15,504 bases of DNA from Spirochaetaceae bacterium (GTDB lineage Bacteria; Spirochaetota; Spirochaetia; Treponematales; Breznakiellaceae), in assembly GCA_031278935.1 (NCBI GenBank), contig JAITJK010000185.1:1-15504 (forward strand). Direction: 5' to 3'. Positions 7,122-14,472 of the stretch are shown in pieces. Position 1 is the stretch's first letter; each line of letters starts with the position of its first letter. A program made the position numbers and the translations under genes. A model generated the notes under the pieces. It saw only the letters and a list, made by a program, of their open reading frames with translations, was not told the origin of the DNA and searched no databases.

Positions 7122-8518
7122 TGTCCCGCTCACACGCCCCGGCGTTTCTTTGCGCGGACATCGGGACCTCGTCTCTTAAAGCCGCGCTGATTGACACGGA
7201 GGGCCATGCCCTGGCCCTAGTTCGGGAAACCTATCCGGCGCAGCAGGTGGTTTCCGGTAAGGTTTGCGCCACGGATTGGGAGAACGCCTTGGCCCGGGGC
7301 TGGGCCCGTCTCGCGTCCGAGACCAGGGTGCGGCCTGAAGCCATCTGTATTTCCGGGAACGGCCCGACTTTAGTTCCCCTTACCGCCAGTGGAGCGCCCT
7401 TAAGCCCTTTGCACTGGCATGATCCACGCTCTGCAGACGGGCCTCTGGGGACGCAATCTCTCTACCTCCCCTATGTCCGTGCCTTTATGCAGCGCCGGAG
7501 CGCTGATTACGCCCAAACTGCGGCCCTTTATCCGGCCCCAGAATGGCTTTTGCACCGCCTGGGCGCAGAGCCCCTTACCGCCTTGCCCGCGCCGGCCTAC
7601 GAATCCTACTACTGGGACGCGGCGCAGTGCGCGGTCTGGGGGGTGGATCCGGGCTTGTTTCCCCCTTTTGCTCCCGTGGGAAGCCGCTGCGGGCGAGTTT
7701 CCCCAGAGGCCGAGCGAGACTTGGGCCTTCCTTCAGGGGTTCCTCTGGTACTGGGAGGCCCGGACTTTATCATGGCCCTCATCGGCGTGGGGGCCTTGCA
7801 CCAGGGCCGGGTTTGCGACCGGGCGGGGACCTCCGAGGGTATCAACCTATGCAGCCCTTCTCCCCCCGATGGAACGCCGTTACGGGTTCTTCCCCATCTG
7901 GAACCGGGTTTGTGGAATGTGAGTCGGATCATTCCTGCTTCGGGCCGCTTATTTGACTGGTTTAGACGGCTGACCGGCCAAAACGCCCGGCCCTACCCAG
8001 AGGTGCTGGCCGATCTTATCCCGACTCAAGGAGTGTTTCAGCCCGCTATGGCCCGGTTCTTCCCCCATGAGTCTTCTGGGAGGCTTTTCCTGGACTCTGC
8101 TGGACCCAAGCTTATGAATCCGGAGGACCTAGGCCGGGCTGTGCTGGAGGCCATGGGCTTTCTCGTGCGAAGCGCCCTTTCGGAGCTTGCAGACGCGGGT
8201 TTTCCAGTTACGGAAATGTGGGTTTCCGGAGGCCAAGGGAAAAATCCCCAATGGAACCAGTTCAAGGCGGACCTCTCGGGCTGTGCCTTGGGTATTCCTG
8301 AACTCTGCGACGGGGAACTCGCCGGAGACGCCGTTACGGCCTCGGTAGCTCTGGGAGAAAACGCCCATAGGGCCGAGGCGGTGAAGCGGATGATCCGGCT
8401 GCGCGCCCGGTATGCGCCCCTCACGGAAACCCGCGCTCAGTATACCGAATACTATTGCCTATACCGGGAACGGCAAAAAACGCTGGAAGCGAGGTGGAAC
8501 CAGGATGGAATGGTATAA
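7121..8518 (+). CDS. FGGY-family carbohydrate kinase (xylulokinase-like)
   Basis: This is a 465-residue ATP-dependent sugar kinase of the FGGY family. The N-terminal actin-like lobe starts with CADIGTSSLKAALID (11-25), whose Asp13 and Gly-Thr form the phosphate-binding turn. The substrate/catalytic region includes LHWHDPR (97-103) and LGGPDFIMALIGVGA (211-225), with Asp215 the likely general base. DRAGTSEGIN (233-242) and WVSGGQGKNPQWNQFKADLSG (367-387) belong to the C-terminal lobe, the latter matching the FGGY_C signature. Its ATG overlaps the prs stop by one base, and it overlaps the following HAD gene by 14 bases. It is closest in feel to xylulokinase and related pentulose kinases. Co-expression with PRPP synthetase would fit a pentulose or pentose substrate. 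The exact sugar cannot be read from the sequence, so no gene symbol is given. Confidence 0.88.
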   Translation: MSRSHAPAFLCADIGTSSLKAALIDTEGHALALVRETYPAQQVVSGKVCATDWENALARGWARLASETRVRPEAICISGNGPTLVPLTASGAPLSPLHWHDPRSADGPLGTQSLYLPYVRAFMQRRSADYAQTAALYPAPEWLLHRLGAEPLTALPAPAYESYYWDAAQCAVWGVDPGLFPPFAPVGSRCGRVSPEAERDLGLPSGVPLVLGGPDFIMALIGVGALHQGRVCDRAGTSEGINLCSPSPPDGTPLRVLPHLEPGLWNVSRIIPASGRLFDWFRRLTGQNARPYPEVLADLIPTQGVFQPAMARFFPHESSGRLFLDSAGPKLMNPEDLGRAVLEAMGFLVRSALSELADAGFPVTEMWVSGGQGKNPQWNQFKADLSGCALGIPELCDGELAGDAVTASVALGENAHRAEAVKRMIRLRARYAPLTETRAQYTEYYCLYRERQKTLEARWNQDGMV

Positions 8519-9188
8519 TATGCCCCGCACCCTTCGGGCGCTACTCTTTGATATGGACGGTACCTTGTATACGAACGGCCCCTATATGGCCTTTCAACGC
8601 CGGATCCTCCTTGAGCAGCTTGCCCAACGTCAAGGGACGACCTTTACGGCCCTGGATGAGGCGGTACAGGCCTACCAAAACCAGTGGGCCCAAACCCATG
8701 GCGGCCAAACGGTGAGCCTGAGTAATACCCTGGTGCACTTCGGCCTTTCTATTGAAGCGGGCATTCGCCTGCGGGAGGAACTGTACGAACCTGAAGCCTA
8801 CCTCCAGCCGGACCCGCTCCTACGGGAAACGCTGCGCACCTTGGGGACGGCCTATGTCCTGGCGGTGGTAACTAACAATCCGGTGCTAGTAGCCCAGAAA
8901 ACCTTGTCCGCTCTGGGGGTTGCGGATTGCTTTCATGGGATTGTCGGCCTGGATACGTGTGGGGTCTCCAAGCCCCAGGCAGCGCCCTTTCTCACCGCGA
9001 CCGAGTGGTGTGGCGTTTCTCCGACGGATTGCGTTTCCGTGGGGGATCGTTACGATATAGACATTGCCCTACCCTTAACCCTAGGCATGGGAGGCCTCTT
9101 GGTGGCCGGTGTCGCGGAGGTGTATCAGCTTAAAGAGAGCCTAACTGCGGATCTTCCCCTGCTGGGGCAGCACCGTTACTCCGGGTAA
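8505..9188 (+). CDS. HAD-superfamily hydrolase (phosphatase, phosphoglycolate phosphatase-like)
   Basis: This is a 227-residue haloacid-dehalogenase-type phosphatase. Motif I is LLFDMDGTLY with nucleophile Asp16 and acid Asp18. Motif II is AVVTNNP (Thr123), motif III is GVSKPQAAPF (Lys156), and motif IV is SVGDRYDIDI (Asp181, Asp185). A helical cap occupies about 25-105, as in subclass I enzymes. The ATG at 8505 has GAGGTGG seven bases upstream inside the end of the sugar kinase gene, so translation is coupled. An open frame extends upstream to 8412, but only as a shadow of the kinase gene. The substrate is unknown; as a partner of prs and a sugar kinase it may dephosphorylate a sugar phosphate or nucleotide. 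Its last 48 bases overlap the 3' end of the convergent oligopeptide-binding gene. Confidence 0.88.
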   Translation: MEWYNMPRTLRALLFDMDGTLYTNGPYMAFQRRILLEQLAQRQGTTFTALDEAVQAYQNQWAQTHGGQTVSLSNTLVHFGLSIEAGIRLREELYEPEAYLQPDPLLRETLRTLGTAYVLAVVTNNPVLVAQKTLSALGVADCFHGIVGLDTCGVSKPQAAPFLTATEWCGVSPTDCVSVGDRYDIDIALPLTLGMGGLLVAGVAEVYQLKESLTADLPLLGQHRYSG

Positions 9189-10823
9189 GGGCTTAAAGGC
9201 CTTAAAGGAAAGGTACTTAAAAGGATGAATGTCCAGGGCATTAGGAAACCAGCCCTCCAGTTCGTCCGTGTCGACGATATTCACCGCAGGACTGTAGGAA
9301 ATGGGCAGCACCGTCCCCCGGTTTAGAAGCAAGGTTTCCGCTTCCGCCAGGGTGGCCAGGCGTTTTTCCCCTTCTTCGGTCATGGACTTGTCCAGCAAGG
9401 TTTCATAATCCGTATCCTGGTACTGGGCATCGTTCAGATTAGAATCACCGCGCCACATCTGCAAGAACGTATAAGGATCCGCGAAATCCCCTATCCAGGT
9501 AGAAAACCCCACTTCATAGTCGTTTTGTTTCAAGGCCTGGAAGTATTGGTTATAGGGAATCACCGCGATTTTTACTGGAACCCCCAACTGTTCCCGCCAT
9601 ACCTTGGCCATAAGGCCCCCGATCCGGGCGGCGTCGGGAGAGGGACTGAGCTTAATAAGCAAGTCCGGCAGTCCTGTCCCCTGGGGAAAACCCGCTTCCG
9701 CCAAGAGCCTGCGGGCCTCCGCTATATCCGTGCGGTCCATCCCTTGTACCTCAGGATAGCCGGAGATTGGGTAGATGAGGGTTTTAGCCGGGAGCATATG
9801 ACCCTCCCGGATTACCTCCCAGGGCAAGGCCAGGGAAAGGGCCCGGCGGATCCGGTGATCCGTCCAGGGCTTTTGTGCGGACCGAATGAAATAATAATGG
9901 GTGGCAAACATGGGATTGACCATGATACCGCTGCGATCCGTCAGGGTTTCCAGATTCACTTCTCCGGCAATCCACAGAGCTTCCCCGGAATTCCAGAGGG
10001 CCGTGGCTTCATCCCCGTCTTCGGTGAATTGCACCGTAATTCTATTCAGGGATACCAGGTTTGCCCCCCAATAGCGGGTATTTTTCATCAATACTATCCG
10101 GTCTTGGGTACGTTCCGCCATATAAAAGGGGCCATTGGAAACCGGGACGCCTATAGACCAATCCGTTTGGTTCAGCATAGAAGGGTGAATGGGACTGAAA
10201 GAATGATGGCAGAGCATACTGGGGAAGAAAGACGCCGGGGTATTGAGCTGCACCACCAAGGTGCGCTCATCTTCCGCCCGGATACCTACTCGCCGGGGGT
10301 CCCGCAGTCGTCCGGTACGGTATTCCCGGGCTCCTTGGATAATGTCAAACAAGGAGGAATAGGGCGCATTCAGCGCGGGGTCCAAAAGGGAAATCCAGGC
10401 GGCGCGAAAATCTTCCGCCTTTACCGTATCCCCATTCCAGTAGCGGGCGTTCTCCCGGATTGTAAAGGTCCACTCTTTCTTGTCCTCCGAGACCTTCCAT
10501 TCACTGGCAAGGCCCGGAACGGGTTCCATGGTAACCGGGTGATACGAGAACAGTCCCTCGTAAAGGCCGGTAAAGAGCTGGGCTTCCGAGGCGAGAAAGG
10601 ACTTACGGAAATCCAGTTCCCATTCCCCCTGGGAAAAAGTTACCGTAAGCTCGTCCCGCTGAAGCGATCGGGGCCGGGTTTCCGCGAAATCCGGCCCCGC
10701 TTCTGGGGAATCTGCAGCTTCCGCCTCGGGGTGCGGCGCGGTACTTTGGCAAGCCATCGCTACTAGGGCTATAAGGAGCGCGAAGATCTTCATGCAAGCT
10801 AAACCCGTTATCGTCTTTTTCAT
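9141..10823 (-). CDS. Oligopeptide ABC transporter substrate-binding lipoprotein (OppA-like)
   Basis: This is an SBP_bac_5 extracytoplasmic solute receptor of 560 residues, the usual size for peptide-binding proteins. The N-terminus is MKKTITGLACMKIFALLIAL then VAMAC: a lipoprotein signal with Cys25 and AMA before it, a relaxed lipobox of the spirochaetal sort. A Glu/Pro/Ala-rich linker follows to about residue 55. The binding domain has LYEGLFSYHPVTMEPVPGLA, WTFTIRENARYWNGD, VKAEDFRAAW, VSNGPFYM, IRRALSLALPWEV and DYEVGFSTWIGDFADPYTFL, all diagnostic of peptide/nickel-type binders. ATG at 10823 follows AGAGGT; an upstream GTG at 10853 would put ten residues before the signal and is not favoured. 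No permease or ATPase genes are seen nearby, so this receptor probably works with components encoded elsewhere. A candidate control region lies at 10834-10897. Confidence 0.92.
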   Translation of the reverse strand: MKKTITGLACMKIFALLIALVAMACQSTAPHPEAEAADSPEAGPDFAETRPRSLQRDELTVTFSQGEWELDFRKSFLASEAQLFTGLYEGLFSYHPVTMEPVPGLASEWKVSEDKKEWTFTIRENARYWNGDTVKAEDFRAAWISLLDPALNAPYSSLFDIIQGAREYRTGRLRDPRRVGIRAEDERTLVVQLNTPASFFPSMLCHHSFSPIHPSMLNQTDWSIGVPVSNGPFYMAERTQDRIVLMKNTRYWGANLVSLNRITVQFTEDGDEATALWNSGEALWIAGEVNLETLTDRSGIMVNPMFATHYYFIRSAQKPWTDHRIRRALSLALPWEVIREGHMLPAKTLIYPISGYPEVQGMDRTDIAEARRLLAEAGFPQGTGLPDLLIKLSPSPDAARIGGLMAKVWREQLGVPVKIAVIPYNQYFQALKQNDYEVGFSTWIGDFADPYTFLQMWRGDSNLNDAQYQDTDYETLLDKSMTEEGEKRLATLAEAETLLLNRGTVLPISYSPAVNIVDTDELEGWFPNALDIHPFKYLSFKAFKPLPGVTVLPQQGKIRS

Positions 10824-10833
10824 ATATACCTCT

Positions 10834-10897
10834 GTTACGGAACCTGTAACCATGAGACCCCGTTTATGATAACCCCCTGAGTACGCAGCCTGTAACC
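10834..10897 (-). promoter_or_regulatory. Repeat-flanked promoter/operator candidate upstream of the OppA-like gene
   Basis: In the 84-base gap, GTTACGGAACCTGTAACC (10834-10851) is itself an inverted repeat (GTTAC..GTAAC). It recurs as AGTACGCAGCCTGTAACC at 10880-10897, with 14 of 18 identical. Between them, on the minus strand, lies TATCAT (10866-10871, five of six matches to TATAAT); the only -35 candidate overlaps the upstream repeat. The pair could be a regulator-binding site flanking the start of transcription. No regulator gene is adjacent. Confidence 0.35.
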
Positions 10898-10907
10898 GCG
10901 CGAAGGC

Positions 10908-12290
10908 CTAAGCCTGGGGATCAAGATTCAGCTTTTTCAGCTGTTCCGCTTCTTCTTTGAAGAGCGTATAGTCGGAACGCCGCTGGTTCGCCTTGAGATA
11001 GGTGTTCTTCAAGGTAGACAATTCCGGTTTTATGCCCTTTATCTGGCTGCGATCCTCAGTATCTACCTTTTGCTTAAAATAAGCATCTAAGGCATTCAAG
11101 ATTTTATACAGGGACTGCACATCCTTAATCCCGTGTTCTAAAAAACTCGTAAGTTGCTCTTCCTTGAGGCTGTTAACTCGCGCCGGGGTCATGGCCTGGG
11201 CAGAGGCGAATTGTTTGGCCTTTTTCGTAATTTTATTGCGTAATTCGTTGAGATTGATCGTTTCCCGGACCGGGGAAGCACCGGAATGTTCATAGACCAG
11301 TTCGTACATGACCGGATCAGGCTCCCGGCCGCTCATACGCACCAAAAAACGCTTAACTTTAGCCCAGAAACTGAGCTTGCGGTTGGCCAGCACCCCTTCG
11401 TTGACCTGTAATTTAGCCTCGATTTCCGCGAGCGTCGGTGCGAGGCTGCTGATGATCTGCACCCCCTCCACCAGGTATTGCTTATAAGGCACCTCCTGGG
11501 GGGCCGCCTTCTGCTTCTTCTCCTCCACTTTCAGGGACTTAAGCACCCGCTCCCGCAGTTCCGTACCGGATGCGGAATAGTCTTCTTTAATCACTTCTTC
11601 CAGCAACTCGCTATACACCGGCTTTCCGGGCATATTTGCCGCCATGAGTTTCTTGAGCTCTCCCAGGGAAAGCTTTTTCCCCTCATGAATCTTGCCACTT
11701 ACCGCAGTACGGACATCGAGCTTATACACTTCCCGATTAAAGTCGAAAAGTACCTTCAAAGAGGCGAGGATGGAGCGGCTTAAACGAGATAGGCGCTGGA
11801 TGAGCCCAACAATGCCCCCTAAGCCCAAGGCGTCGGCGCCTTGGCGTAACTGGTTGGTTATCTCCGCCACAGCTTGGGTAATAGGAGAGGAAGAATCCGG
11901 GGTGAGGTTGATCCAGTCGATGTATTTGATGAGCCCCAGGACACGCTTAATCCGATCCAAGGTGAAATAGGTGGTATTAAACTGATAGAAATTGACTAAT
12001 ACGTCCAGTTGGGCGTCATAACTGGCCAGTCGGATGGTAAGCTGTTTATTCTTTTCATTCTCTGGGATGGCCCCGGTTTCTGGGATTTGAATCTCAGCAA
12101 TTTGCACGTCCTGTCTATACGGGTCTTCTTTCACCATCCCTTTGGTAAGTAACATCCCATACAAGGCTTGATAGGCGGTATAGAATGCCCGTAAGTCCTC
12201 TTTGAGGGTACTCAATATGGATTTTTCTATATGTTCCCGCTTGAGCGCTATGGCTTCGGAGAGCGTCGTTTGATACTCTTTATCCATCAT
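10908..12290 (-). CDS. Hypothetical helical protein, family not recognised
   Basis: I do not recognise this 460-residue protein. It has no signal peptide, and the only strongly apolar stretch (about 160-190, ADALGLGGIVGLIQRLSRLS) looks amphipathic rather than a clean membrane segment. The rest is rich in Lys, Glu, Leu and Gln with long predicted helices, for example MDKEYQTTLSEAIALKREHI at the N-terminus, SLGELKKLMAANM, and LKKLNLDPQA at the end. It is probably a soluble, mostly alpha-helical cytoplasmic protein. The start offers two consecutive ATG codons (12285-12290), preceded by no Shine-Dalgarno sequence and by an in-frame TAA nine bases upstream. A strong AAGGAG lies about 43 bases upstream, too far to serve it. 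The gene follows the DUF2156 gene by 92 bases and precedes the OppA-like gene by 84 bases, so the three may be one long transcript or separate units. Codon use matches its neighbours. Confidence 0.8.
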   Translation of the reverse strand: MMDKEYQTTLSEAIALKREHIEKSILSTLKEDLRAFYTAYQALYGMLLTKGMVKEDPYRQDVQIAEIQIPETGAIPENEKNKQLTIRLASYDAQLDVLVNFYQFNTTYFTLDRIKRVLGLIKYIDWINLTPDSSSPITQAVAEITNQLRQGADALGLGGIVGLIQRLSRLSRSILASLKVLFDFNREVYKLDVRTAVSGKIHEGKKLSLGELKKLMAANMPGKPVYSELLEEVIKEDYSASGTELRERVLKSLKVEEKKQKAAPQEVPYKQYLVEGVQIISSLAPTLAEIEAKLQVNEGVLANRKLSFWAKVKRFLVRMSGREPDPVMYELVYEHSGASPVRETINLNELRNKITKKAKQFASAQAMTPARVNSLKEEQLTSFLEHGIKDVQSLYKILNALDAYFKQKVDTEDRSQIKGIKPELSTLKNTYLKANQRRSDYTLFKEEAEQLKKLNLDPQA

Positions 12291-12297
12291 TAGGTTT

Positions 12298-12326
12298 ACT
12301 ATGCACTATTACAACAAATAAATCAA
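12298..12326 (-). promoter_or_regulatory. Weak promoter candidate for the hypothetical helical protein
   Basis: On the minus strand TTGATT (12321-12326) and CATAGT (12298-12303) are 17 bases apart. The expected transcription start would fall within a few bases of the ATG at 12290, giving a leaderless or nearly leaderless message. That would explain the absence of a ribosome site. Both boxes match consensus at only four of six positions. Confidence 0.28.
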
Positions 12327-12382
12327 TAATGACTCCTTAAGCGTGGAATGCTGGGCAACCTAAGAAAAGAGCTTCCCTACCC

Positions 12383-13294
12383 CTAGGAAGACGGGTAATG
12401 ACCGGTATATTTACGGACAAAACCCCAGGGACGGTAGGTCATTTTCGCTTGACGAAGCCCTTCATCCCCCAAATCCTGTTCCCGGTTGATATATCTCAGG
12501 GTTTCGGGGAGGGAAGACGCGAAGGTTTGGTTCATAAACTGATAAATCCCCTTAAATTTATCCAGGGCTTTCTCAAAATGCAGGGCAAAGCTCGTTCCCT
12601 GGGCCACTGTTTCCCCTAAACACCAGCCCACCGGGTTCCCGTCGATATAAAAGACCCGTCCCTGCATCCCCAGGTCCCTAAACCGCTCCAGGGCTTCCTT
12701 GGCCGCTTCATAATCCCCCGCCTCCCCCTTGTCCTCCCGCCAACGGTTAAGCACCGTCATAGCGTCGGGAAGAAGCTCCCCGGTCAAGGGCGCGTGTGCG
12801 TGGTTCGGGTAGGCGCTCAAGAAGGCGTTGACCAGGTTGCGCTTCTTGTGGTACTTCTTTCCAGGCAATTCGGCGAGATCGGTTCGCAGGTACAGGTAGT
12901 CAAAATTATCCCGGTCTTCGGTAACGGCGATCCCCCACTGCGCAAGGCACTCCTGGTTCGCCGTTGCCACGGACTCACTTATCCCTTTCCAGTAGGCGTG
13001 GGTGCGAAAGAGCTCATCCAGCGCCTCCTTCTCAGGAACATCCCCCGGGCACATGAAAAACCGCGCGTCCCCTCGTTCCCCGGAAAGGATCAGGCACTCT
13101 TTATGCAACGAAAGGACATAGTGATAACGATTTCTAAATAAATAGAGATTGGCAAAAGTGTATTCTGAAACCCCGTCAGGCAGCGGGTATAATCGCTCAT
13201 GCAACGCAGCCTGGAAGGTAAAATCCAGGGGTGCGAAGGTGGGGTACGCGGGTATTATGCCACGGTTCGCACCGTCGTAGGCATTGGTACACAC
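12383..13294 (-). CDS. DUF2156-family (GNAT-fold) protein
   Basis: This 303-residue protein resembles the stand-alone DUF2156 family (COG4866 type), related to the C-terminal acyl/aminoacyl-transferase domain of phosphatidylglycerol lysyltransferases and to GNAT folds. Supporting blocks are YTFANLYLFRNRYHYVLS (45-62), DNFDYLYLRTDLAELPGKK then YHKKRNLVNAFLSAYP, a Gly/Trp-containing strand VFYIDGNPVGWCLGE, and YINREQDLGDEGLRQAKMTY followed by RPWGFVRKYT. Typical members start close to the PAYPTFAPLDF segment, so the length is normal. The start is GTG at 13294, whose G is also the last base of the preceding gene's TAG stop. AAGGGG lies about ten bases upstream. This tight coupling to the PII-like gene places it in the same operon. 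The acceptor and donor are unknown; no membrane domain is present, so lipid lysylation is not implied. Confidence 0.85.
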   Translation of the reverse strand: MCTNAYDGANRGIIPAYPTFAPLDFTFQAALHERLYPLPDGVSEYTFANLYLFRNRYHYVLSLHKECLILSGERGDARFFMCPGDVPEKEALDELFRTHAYWKGISESVATANQECLAQWGIAVTEDRDNFDYLYLRTDLAELPGKKYHKKRNLVNAFLSAYPNHAHAPLTGELLPDAMTVLNRWREDKGEAGDYEAAKEALERFRDLGMQGRVFYIDGNPVGWCLGETVAQGTSFALHFEKALDKFKGIYQFMNQTFASSLPETLRYINREQDLGDEGLRQAKMTYRPWGFVRKYTGHYPSS

Positions 13295-14463
13295 TATCTC
13301 AGAGCCCCTTGCAAGGGGGAGGCCTTCTTATCTTTCGGCTTTTGATAGGTTACTGCAGAATGAGCGGAAGAGATTTCCACCATCCCCGGATTCACCCCGT
13401 CAAAGAATTCCGTCCCCTGCACCTGGGTTAGAATTTTCTTCTTTAGGTCGTTGGATATGACCAGATCGCAGATCTGCCGGGCATGGGAGCTAGGATTGTG
13501 CTCTCCCCCATGCTGTTGGGAACGCAGCTCCAAGTTGATAAAGGTCGCCCCCCCAGCGCCAATATCCAAGGCGGTTTTACCGAATACGTCCAAGGTGCCT
13601 TCTTCGGCGATGAGGGAAAGGCAGGTCAGGTCCTCCTTGGCCCTCTGTTCAGCCTTTTCCCCCTTCTCCCCTGCGCTGGCCTCCAAACGCCGCCAGTCGC
13701 TAGACCCTCGCAGATCGTCCAAGGTAGCGATAATCTGTTCCATAGTAGCTGCGGACTGACGTTTTCCCCGGCGGGCATGGAGGTTCACCGCCACGGCCCG
13801 GATGTAGGTTTTATACAAAAAGCCCTGCCCCGGCAGGTCCAGCCGGGCCTTATGGATGATCACGCTTTCCAAGAGTTCCGCGTCGATCTTGGGAACAATG
13901 AAATAAATGACTTCTTTTTCTACCGGGATGGTGATCCGCAACAGCCCCAGGCGGTCCCGCAATCCCATGCCATGACCGAAGGAAATCAGGGGTACGCACA
14001 GGCCCATCTCCAACACCGTGGCGGCTAAGGAGGACGCCGCGCCCCGGGGGACAATACAGTAGATCACTGCATAGTTATCCTTCCCCGTCTCCTTGCTCCC
14101 AGCAAGGTTTTCAAGCTTGTCCCTATCAAAGGTCAGGGGGTTCTTACGGCGGATGCTCACGGTTTTGGCATAAATAGACCCTCGGCCTGGCAGATATAGG
14201 TCTGCGGCTTCCGCGATCCGGCGCATGATGCCCGTTTCATACTCCGGGGGAGCGTAAAACCGGTAAAACACCGCCCGGGCTTCTTCCAAGGTAGTGGAAG
14301 AACGCAGTCCTAACAGGGTAGACCGGTCCAAAAGGCTTATCTGTTTCGCCTGCTGAATGTATACCTCGGGAATAGAGAGGTCCTTGAGAGCCTTGTCTAT
14401 CAAAGGGGTGACCGTACTATTCACGACGCAGTTTATTTTGGAAAAAGCAGTTTGTTCCGACAT
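13294..14463 (-). CDS. Multi-domain PII-like (GlnB-type) signalling protein
   Basis: This 389-residue protein appears to be built from repeated PII-like modules. Module 1 (about 9-105) ends EAADLYLPGRGSIYAKTV. Module 2 (about 130-225) has IYCIVPRGAASSLAATVLEM, SFGHGMG, and KEVIYFIVPKIDAELLES, then LDLPGQGFLYKTYIRAV. The LPGxGxxY signature recurs 119 residues apart (91-98 and 210-217). Module 3 (about 278-375) starts LTCLSLIAEEGTLDVFGKTA and includes DIGAGGATFINLELR and LVISNDLKKKILTQV. It is probably a third, divergent PII-like unit. A charged linker (230-278) separates it. PII proteins form trimers of about 112-residue chains that bind ATP/ADP and often 2-oxoglutarate, and regulate transporters and enzymes by direct contact. 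Here the fused copies could make a pseudo-trimer from one chain. The gene starts at ATG with TAGGAG overlapping the DUF1538 stop, nine bases upstream. Loss of canonical T-loop residues cannot be judged by eye. Confidence 0.72.
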   Translation of the reverse strand: MSEQTAFSKINCVVNSTVTPLIDKALKDLSIPEVYIQQAKQISLLDRSTLLGLRSSTTLEEARAVFYRFYAPPEYETGIMRRIAEAADLYLPGRGSIYAKTVSIRRKNPLTFDRDKLENLAGSKETGKDNYAVIYCIVPRGAASSLAATVLEMGLCVPLISFGHGMGLRDRLGLLRITIPVEKEVIYFIVPKIDAELLESVIIHKARLDLPGQGFLYKTYIRAVAVNLHARRGKRQSAATMEQIIATLDDLRGSSDWRRLEASAGEKGEKAEQRAKEDLTCLSLIAEEGTLDVFGKTALDIGAGGATFINLELRSQQHGGEHNPSSHARQICDLVISNDLKKKILTQVQGTEFFDGVNPGMVEISSAHSAVTYQKPKDKKASPLQGALR

Positions 14464-14472
14464 GGCATACTC

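Noticed and set aside
9525..10766. A 413-codon open frame on the plus strand
   Set aside because: It lies antisense to the OppA-like gene, which has clear family motifs and a lipoprotein signal. The plus-strand translation is Gly/Pro/Arg-rich with no domain.
13483..14028. A 181-codon plus-strand frame
   Set aside because: It is antisense to the PII-like gene, whose repeated motifs and operon spacing show it to be the real coding strand.
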